Shown: positions 58,371 through 64,000 of the stretch, in pieces
Layout of the letters: every line of letters starts with the position of its first letter
Position numbering within the stretch: position 1 is the stretch's first letter
From: Flammulina velutipes
Taxonomy: Eukaryota > Basidiomycota > Agaricomycetes > Agaricales > Physalacriaceae
Assembly (NCBI GenBank): GCA_011800155.1
Contig: CM022372.1
Coordinates: 1,488,001 to 1,552,000, forward strand
Reading direction: 5' to 3'
Length of the DNA: 64,000 bases
Notes under the pieces: generated by a model
Told to the model about the DNA's origin: nothing
Database searches by the model: none
The model's input: the letters and a program-made list of their open reading frames with translations, nothing else
Made by a program: the position numbers and the translations under genes

Positions 58371-59757
58371 TTAATATTTCTCTTTCTTGCCTCCCGCAAA
58401 ATTGTTGTTGACTTTGCTCAAGAGGAACTCGCCATAAACGACTGGCTTATATTCCTTCTCAACTTTCTGGCCCTCCTGCAGACGAAGAGCTGCAGCAAGG
58501 GGCCGAACGTCGGCGTTGAAATTGGGCTCGAAGAAGAACGGTATACTGTTGTGAGGGGTCAGTCACACGCAGAGTGGGGATGAGAATACTTACGACACCC
58601 TATAGTTTGAGCTGCGATGTACCACGCGATGTAAGGTGGACTTGTACAGCCCGTTGGTCCATACCTCCCACACTTTATATAGTCAGGGACCGAGGAATGC
58701 TCGATATTGAAGAACACTCACTTTCCCCGATGTTGCATACAACACAACCTGGGATGGGATCGGCCGTGATCCAGACGCCTTCCTGGGAGCCCTGCTCAGC
58801 GGGTAAATCGGTAGTATCGACCATTCCCTTGCGGTTCAGGAAGACCTGGAGAGCAGAGGGCGTAGGATCTGCGTATAGAAACCTGGATATTAAAATTATT
58901 GACTGGTATGGAAACGGTGATGGAAGGGTGTGCATACGTCAAGCAGCCATAATCCCTGGAGGTATGATATTAGCATAAAGCTCAGAGGATGGAAGCCATA
59001 CTAACTTGTGAGCGCCACAGGAGAATCCGTCATGATCTGGGGGCAACGGGGGATATCCTACGCGAATAACGTGTTATGGTTGGAAACAGAGAAAGTAAGA
59101 GTCCCGGAGACCTATAGCGCGCATCACCCAGAAGCTGTCGTCGACTTGACTCCGCAAATCTGCCCACTCATCAGCAGTCATACCCAAGCCATCAGCCATT
59201 CTGGATGAGGAATTAGCATGAGGAAGAGTCAATTATAGACTTGGCGGCGTACGCTTGCATAACCGCGAGTCCCAATATCTTCATCTTGTCCACCCATGCT
59301 TCAAACTTGGGCTGAAACGCGGCTGGGTTCGTTGGCCATTGATTCTCTCCCCATACTGGCTTGGTCTTGTCGGGGTTTTCGACAGGACGATAAAAGTCAA
59401 GGCCCTCGTGATTATCGGCTTTACCGTTGGTAACATTCTCCTTCAGCCTCTGGTACCCTAGTAGCACAGTGAGCAAGTACACCTCCAATCGGATTGGAAT
59501 AACGTACCACGGGCATAATCCTGGTTACTGAGAGCAAGTTTATCTTTTTCTTCCTGTGGCAAGAAGAAGAATTCACGAGCAAGCGATGTGAGTTCTTCTG
59601 GTTCCCGAGGGTTGGCGTAAGATGAAATATTGAGATAAAAAAAGCCAAACTCCGTGCAGGCAGCATGAATAGCTTTTGCGACGCCTAATTTGAGTGTCGG
59701 ATCGCCTTCGTCGATGAGATATGGAAGAATATCGATAATGGGCAGAGTCAAGGTCAT
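58371..59757 (-). CDS. 2-oxoglutarate/Fe(II)-dependent dioxygenase, isopenicillin-N-synthase-like
   Basis: Non-haem iron oxygenase family; substrate unknown. The N-terminal DIOX domain opens MTLTLPIIDILPYLIDEG with ACTEFGFFYLNIS, SLAREFFFLPQEEKDKLALS and HEGLDFYRPVENPDKTKPVW. The catalytic core includes LPPDHDGFSCGAHKDYGCLT (HKD gives the first His-Asp ligands, split by an intron), FLYADPTPSALQVFLNRKGM, GVWITADPIPGCVVCNIGE and LYKSTLHRVVHRSS (second His; RxS for 2-oxoglutarate). The C-terminus is VPFFFEPNFNADVRPLA, ending GGKKEKY at 58371. The facial triad is complete, so it should be active. Convergent with ATG27 (95 bp). A TATA box and a MITE-like element lie upstream. No other pathway genes adjoin it. 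Confidence 0.88.
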
Positions 59758-59882
59758 GATTGTGTTGTACTCGTAGGCGCGGGGACTGCCACTGGGATCA
59801 GAACTGAAACTAGACAATCTTCCCACGATCGCTGACATCTCTACCGTTGCACCAGCAATTGTTGCTGATTGCTGGCCAGTTA

Positions 59883-59890
59883 ATTTTATA
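59883..59890 (-). promoter_or_regulatory. TATA-like box of oxygenase gene
   Basis: Minus-strand TATAAAAT lies 126 bp upstream of ATG 59757, between that gene and the MITE-like element. Confidence 0.4.
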
Positions 59891-59919
59891 CATAATCCGT
59901 CGTGTGCATACTGTACGTT

Positions 59920-60276
59920 TACTCGCATGAATGTAAGCTACGGACCTGGGTGCGTAATGCACCGCATTGACCTTGCGTTACGCGTTTATGCGCATCTCAA
60001 CTTGGATACCGACTATCGTCTGGTGGCGACCTCCAGATATCGCAGCATCAATAGAGAACCCGGAGATAATGGAATAGAATCAGACAAAGATATACACAGT
60101 GATGAATAGTATTCTCGTTGGCAAGTACTTATTTATAAGTTATCTACATTCGCGCCACACTTGTACGTAACCGCACTCTACATTGGATACGATCTCTGCG
60201 TTACGCGCTACGACCCCATATTGAATACGTAAGGAGGGCTGCGTTATGCGTTACGTATCTTACATTCATGCGAGTA
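59920..60276. mobile_element. Candidate MITE, 357 bp, TA-flanked terminal inverted repeats
   Basis: TACTCGCATGAATGTAAG at 59920-59937 is repeated perfectly inverted at 60259-60276. Identity continues beyond 18 bp with TACG after one mismatch. The ends are TA dinucleotides, as left by Tc1/mariner-type insertion. Just inside both ends lie repeats of TGCGTTACG-like sequence (59974-59984, 60197-60207, 60240-60255). The element contains no credible ORF. It sits about 160 bp upstream of the oxygenase start. Confidence 0.7.
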
Positions 60277-60657
60277 CAGTACTGACTTTGACATGCTTTT
60301 CTCATCTTTCTCACTGACAGATGAGGGTCTTAAAGGCCAAGAAAGTCATTTGAATTTCACGGTAAAAATGATCGCGCAGTGATTCTCCACGTATTGATTT
60401 TCGCATAGATCATCATCGCTATACCCATGTTGTGCGTATCTGCGTGTACTAGTAACTCTCGATGGTACAGTGGTTGGCATAACTCTTCTATTCAAAGATC
60501 CAATACCGTGCGTAGTAGCAACGACTGTCGCATACAACCTCTTTGGTAATCTCTAACCCTGTCCTTATACTGGGCAGTAACCCTCCGTATAGGACGCCGC
60601 CATGATTCAAAAGGAGTTTGCAAGACGCAATTCTCTCTCTCACAAACACTATCTTCC

Positions 60658-62170
60658 ATGAATCTTTTACTGGCTAACGCATTCTACCGAGGAACCTTTC
60701 TCGCCACACTCCTCATTCGAGCGAAGTCGATGCCACACCCCTTGCAAACAGGTATCCAATTGGTATTATCTCTCGAAGGTATCTATTTCTAAGGTCTCTG
60801 CTACCCGCTGCCGCTGATGCCACCTCTAGTTCCCTCCGTCGTCGACGATGTTGGGGCTTTCATCATATCTGGCTCATTAAAAAATGCAGGATCAGAAGAC
60901 TTCAAGATTGTCAAAGACCCCGAAGGGATCCTGTCTACAGAATTTGCTGCTGATGCTCTTGACTTCGAAAGTGTCGGTGGTAGGAAACCCAAATTTCGAG
61001 GCGGAATCGCGAAATGGTCTCTGGAGACGTTTCTAAAGGCCCGCGGGACAGGTGACCCGAAAGGCAATGGGGTCCGGAGCGATGATTCTGGTGCTAATAA
61101 TATCACCAACAAATCCCAGAACAGCGACATTGAATCCAATTCAGACGAAGAGGCTACCGGAAAACGACCCTCGGGGCCAACTTACGATCTTGCTGCAGGC
61201 CAGTCTATGGATATCAAGTACAACGGTACGCCGTAATACCTGTATAGATTTCGCGCTGCTACTAATTGTCGCATTCGATATACTAGTTGGGGACGGTTAC
61301 GACTTCACAAACTCAGGTCCTGGTGATTACAACGTGAAGATCAAGCGCGACTTCTTCTGGGTCTTAGTCGGCGAAGACGTATCGAAAGCACCGGTCGCAG
61401 TTGAAAATTTTCTGGTGAAAATCGACGCCAAAAATCTATCAGGCCCAAAGAGATCTATCAACTCGAATCCGAGAGGTAATAGCAAACGAGCTCCTACGTC
61501 GTTGACGACACAGAACTGCAAGCCAGAGGATGCTAAGGTGATTAAGGATGCAGCCAAGGCTGCCGACGCGTACGTCGCAGAGTCACTAAGGTGCGCCTCA
61601 GCCTTCTTATCCTGACGTGCTAGTACATATCACACATAGCTATCTCCGACGTATGACTGAAGGCACTGAGCGATATGATTGGTGGTTCGGGGAGTGGGAA
61701 ACACCCGCTGGCCATTATGACGAAAATGAAACTGAGGACTTCCTACCTAGGGAGGAGGTCACCCGTGTCTACGAAGAGTTACGACCTTTCAATGCTCCTG
61801 CTGTACCCAATGGATACATATACGACTGTTCCTGCACGTCGAATATATACGCATATGTGTATCGGGAACAGTAGGTCTTTTACTACTCTGCGAGACCTTC
61901 GAAGTTTGACCCAGCATTTGAAGAACCGAAAATCCGACCATATATCTTTGCAACTTTTTCCGCGACGACGATGCTCCACTAACGGGGGCAAATTCTAAAG
62001 CTGGCTCACTGATTCACGAGGCATCCCATTTCAACGATGGTGGGAATACTTTTGATCATGAGTATGGTGAAGAGAGTTGTCATGCACTAGCCCAAAGCGA
62101 TCCGTATATGGCAACGACAAACGCCGATACTTATCAGTACTTTGCAGAAAATATTTACAACATGCCTTGA
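60658..62170 (+). CDS. Deuterolysin-type (M35) metallopeptidase
   Basis: Secreted zinc peptidase family. Five exons. The N-terminus MNLLLANAFYRGTFLATLLI is a weak signal peptide, spliced (intron 60741-60830) to VPSVVDDVGAFIISGSLKNA. A propeptide-like domain follows (IVKDPEGILSTEFAADALDF, RKPKFRGGIAKWSLETFLKA, GYDFTNSGPGDYNVKIKRDF). The peptidase unit has TTQNCKPEDAKVIKDAAKAA, ERYDWWFGEW, CTSNIYAYVYREQ, then across an intron TENPTIYLCNFFRDDDAPLT, GSLIHEASHFNDGGNTFDHE (HExxH zinc site plus third-ligand Asp region) and YGEESCHALAQSDPY. Ends AENIYNMP at 62170. An apparent stop after YREQ disappears when intron 61872-61922 is removed, so the gene looks intact. Likely nutrient acquisition. Confidence 0.88.
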
Positions 62171-62654
62171 TTTTATTGCTACAAATATAGTTCATTTAAT
62201 CGTAATCGACGCCACACATCTTTCGGGCCGATATAGCCGACATTTCAGAGCAAACTGTTCTTATCCTGCTCAAAACAGTGCCTCAAGACTCAAGATCTCA
62301 AGAGCTTAACCTCCCGGAGTCAATATTCTAAACGATGCCTCAATAAATAGTGGAGATTCTCTGATATCTGTAAAAGACGAGCGAAGAGTGGCGGTCATGG
62401 ATGATCGGACAATTTTATTTACGAGTTCAGAAATGGGTGAAAGACTGTAAATATCAGTGGCGTTGCTCATACATATGTAATTCCGATTCAAACAAGAAGC
62501 GTTAGAGCTTGGTTAGAGCAGCCAGTTTTAGCAGTGTTGGATCAACGTGACCAACACGCTCCAAGTGCGGTCTTTCTCTTGAACGTTCAACATTCAACAT
62601 TAACCATTAGCTTTCTCAACACTCTTTGTTCTAGCAGCAACAAAAACCGCATTT
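62171..62654. other. Intergenic between M35 peptidase and histone-fold genes
   Basis: 484 bp; CGCCACAC copy at 62210-62217 and a short CAACATT repeat at 62589-62602. No gene seen. Confidence 0.45.
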
Positions 62655-63968
62655 ATGGCGTCCTACTATCCCCCAGAGATGTTGACTCTTGACGATTCGA
62701 TGGCTGTCGACTCGGATCCCGAGGTCGATGAACTCGCCTCTGATGCTGGCGGCGTTGATGATGCGGTATCTGTTCAAGAAGACACCGGGCCCAGCATTCG
62801 TACTGCTGGTTCAAGTTTACTGCCTATGCTGCGTATTGAGAACATAATACAGGCGGATGGTATGTCTCCGTGCTCTCCTCGTCTCGACCATTGCCTCATA
62901 TTCGCAGGTGTCGCAGGAAATTTGACAATGTCCAAGGAAGCGCTATTCGTGGTATCCGTGGCGACGGTATGTCAATCTCCAATTATGACTACGTTCTCTT
63001 CCTTAGATTTCTACAGGAAGAATTCATCAAGAGGTTAGCTCAAGGTGGCCTGGAACAAGCAAAATCCGACGACAGATACGACGTCCACTACGACGATATG
63101 GGTATGCTCAATTCCTCTTCTACCTTTATCGACGCGCTAAATCGCGTCGAATAGCTGCAACAACGCTTCAGTACCAGGAGTTCAGGTTCCTCGAAGGTAC
63201 GCAGGAATATGACTTGGGCCGCCACTCCTCTTACTATTTTCTCTAGACTTCATCCCTACTCCAATACCCCTTGATTTAGCCCTCCAAGAACGCGAAAACA
63301 TTGAAGCCAGAGTTCTCGATGAAGAACCTACCCCCATTGCGTTTGCACGTCCCCAGCTGCACCCTGCTGGACCTACAACCTCTTCTACATCAAAATTCCG
63401 TGTCAACGGCACCAAAGCAAAATCCAACGGCAGATCAAATGGGCACAAATCCCGGTCTGCATCTGCTGCCGTTCAGGCCCTTCCTGTCCCATCTATCGAG
63501 TCATCTGTGTCCCCCTCCAGAGCTTCGACCTCCCTCTCTACTACCCCATACGTATATCCCGACACAAGCGAGAACGACCGCTTAGAGGATCTGAAGAAAG
63601 CACTTGAACGGGCGCGAACGCCCGAGCTACTGGAACTGCTACGCCAAGGGAACCTACAAGTTTCTCTAATGACAGCATCAGAAGTGAACTCACACCCTCC
63701 CTCGTCTACTGATACCACGGCGCCCACCACAGATGTGCAAGCTACTCCTGCAGAAACGCCAGAAGAGTCTCGAGACCCCAGTGCCACATCTTCGGTACGA
63801 GACCTGTCTGAAGCTGCAAGTGCCATGGAGGATGTCAAGCCAATTTTGGATGAGACTGCGGGGGCGTATGGCAGCAAAGAAAGTGCTATCCAACCAGGCT
63901 CACCCTCACGGGGAGGCTCGATCTCTGTGGACTCGCTGTTGATTCAGAAGGAAGAACCGCCTTCATAG
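62655..63968 (+). CDS. Histone-fold (CBF/NF-Y type) protein, DPB3/POLE4/CHRAC-like
   Basis: Five exons. The acidic N-terminus MASYYPPEMLTLDDSMAVDS is followed at about residue 55 by a histone fold: LLPMLRIENIIQADGVAGNL, TMSKEALFVVSVATEEFIKR, LAQGGLEQAKSDDRYDVHYD, DMATTLQYQEFRFLEDFIPT. Each of the three helix junctions is interrupted by an intron and all joins keep frame. The pattern (L-IENI-Q-D, S-EA-F, EEFI) matches the small subunits of DNA polymerase epsilon and chromatin-remodelling dimers. The C-terminal half is a long Ser/Thr/Pro-rich tail with one helix (ENDRLEDLKKALERARTPEL, LELLRQGNLQVSL), ending QKEEPPS at 63968. It should pair with a second histone-fold partner encoded elsewhere. 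Exact orthology is open. Confidence 0.8.
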
Positions 63969-64000
63969 TCAAGTTAATGGTTCTTTTTTACTTTAGTTTT

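Larger units (their letters stand above)
59758..60657. other. Divergent intergenic region with MITE-like element
   Basis: 900 bp between the oxygenase and the M35 peptidase. Contains the TATA box at 59883-59890 and the inverted-repeat element 59920-60276; the rest shows no gene. Confidence 0.55.

Noticed and set aside
61872..61980. Stop codon and frameshift in the M35 peptidase (pseudogene)
   Set aside because: Removing intron 61872-61922 (GTAGGT...TTGAAG) rebuilds the continuous TENPTIYLCNFF-to-HEASHF reading frame.

Overview
The window reads as nuclear DNA of a filamentous basidiomycete, most likely an Agaricomycete. The genes are broken by many very short introns (about 41-75 nt, GT-AG, CTRAC-type branch sites). 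Typical basidiomycete families are present: single-exon F-box/LRR-like proteins, a multi-span DUF6533-like membrane protein, an M35 metallopeptidase, an isopenicillin-N-synthase-like oxygenase and a secreted protein with a CDVQHNQC-type C-terminal domain. I find 32 protein genes on both strands. I found no rRNA, tRNA, CRISPR array or intact transposon gene. Exon joins were worked out by hand from splice sites and reading frame.

Layout. 0.4-6.3 kb: a secreted acidic repeat protein and a GRAM-PH-GRAM sterol glucosyltransferase (ATG26-like). 7.4-13.7 kb: DAHP synthase (shikimate pathway), TIM9, PRPP synthetase and a PrxQ-like peroxiredoxin. 13.8-22.6 kb: nitronate monooxygenase, the ankyrin-DHHC palmitoyltransferase AKR1, the spindle checkpoint kinase MPS1 and ribosomal protein eS19. 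23.4-33.3 kb: F-box protein, hemerythrin-type HHE protein, a polo-box protein resembling the C-terminal half of PLK4 without a kinase domain, a two-finger C2H2 regulator, the HDEL/KDEL receptor ERD2 and a second F-box protein with an acidic insert. 33.8-44.6 kb: seven-span membrane protein, CDC25 phosphatase, short-chain dehydrogenase, secreted endonuclease/exonuclease/phosphatase-family protein and an Ala/Asp-rich secreted protein. 46.1-55.8 kb: mitochondrial coiled-coil membrane protein, divergent from the RNase P/MRP subunit POP1; a proline-rich protein; an ERG26-like sterol dehydrogenase; class II aldolase FBA1; a small ORF. 56.2-64 kb: hotdog thioesterase divergent from an ATG27-like receptor, a 2-oxoglutarate oxygenase with a candidate 357-bp MITE upstream, an M35 peptidase and a histone-fold protein.

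Most genes are unrelated housekeeping functions and there is no metabolic cluster. Three mitotic regulators (MPS1, the PLK4-like polo-box protein, CDC25) lie within 20 kb of each other, but nothing shows they are co-regulated.

The most unusual signals are a 1-nt micro-exon in the PRPP synthetase gene, 12-nt and 6-nt micro-exons side by side in FBA1, a kinase-less PLK4-like protein, a 17-bp duplication that doubles a splice donor in a membrane-protein gene, a probable GC-AG intron, and a TA-flanked inverted-repeat element.
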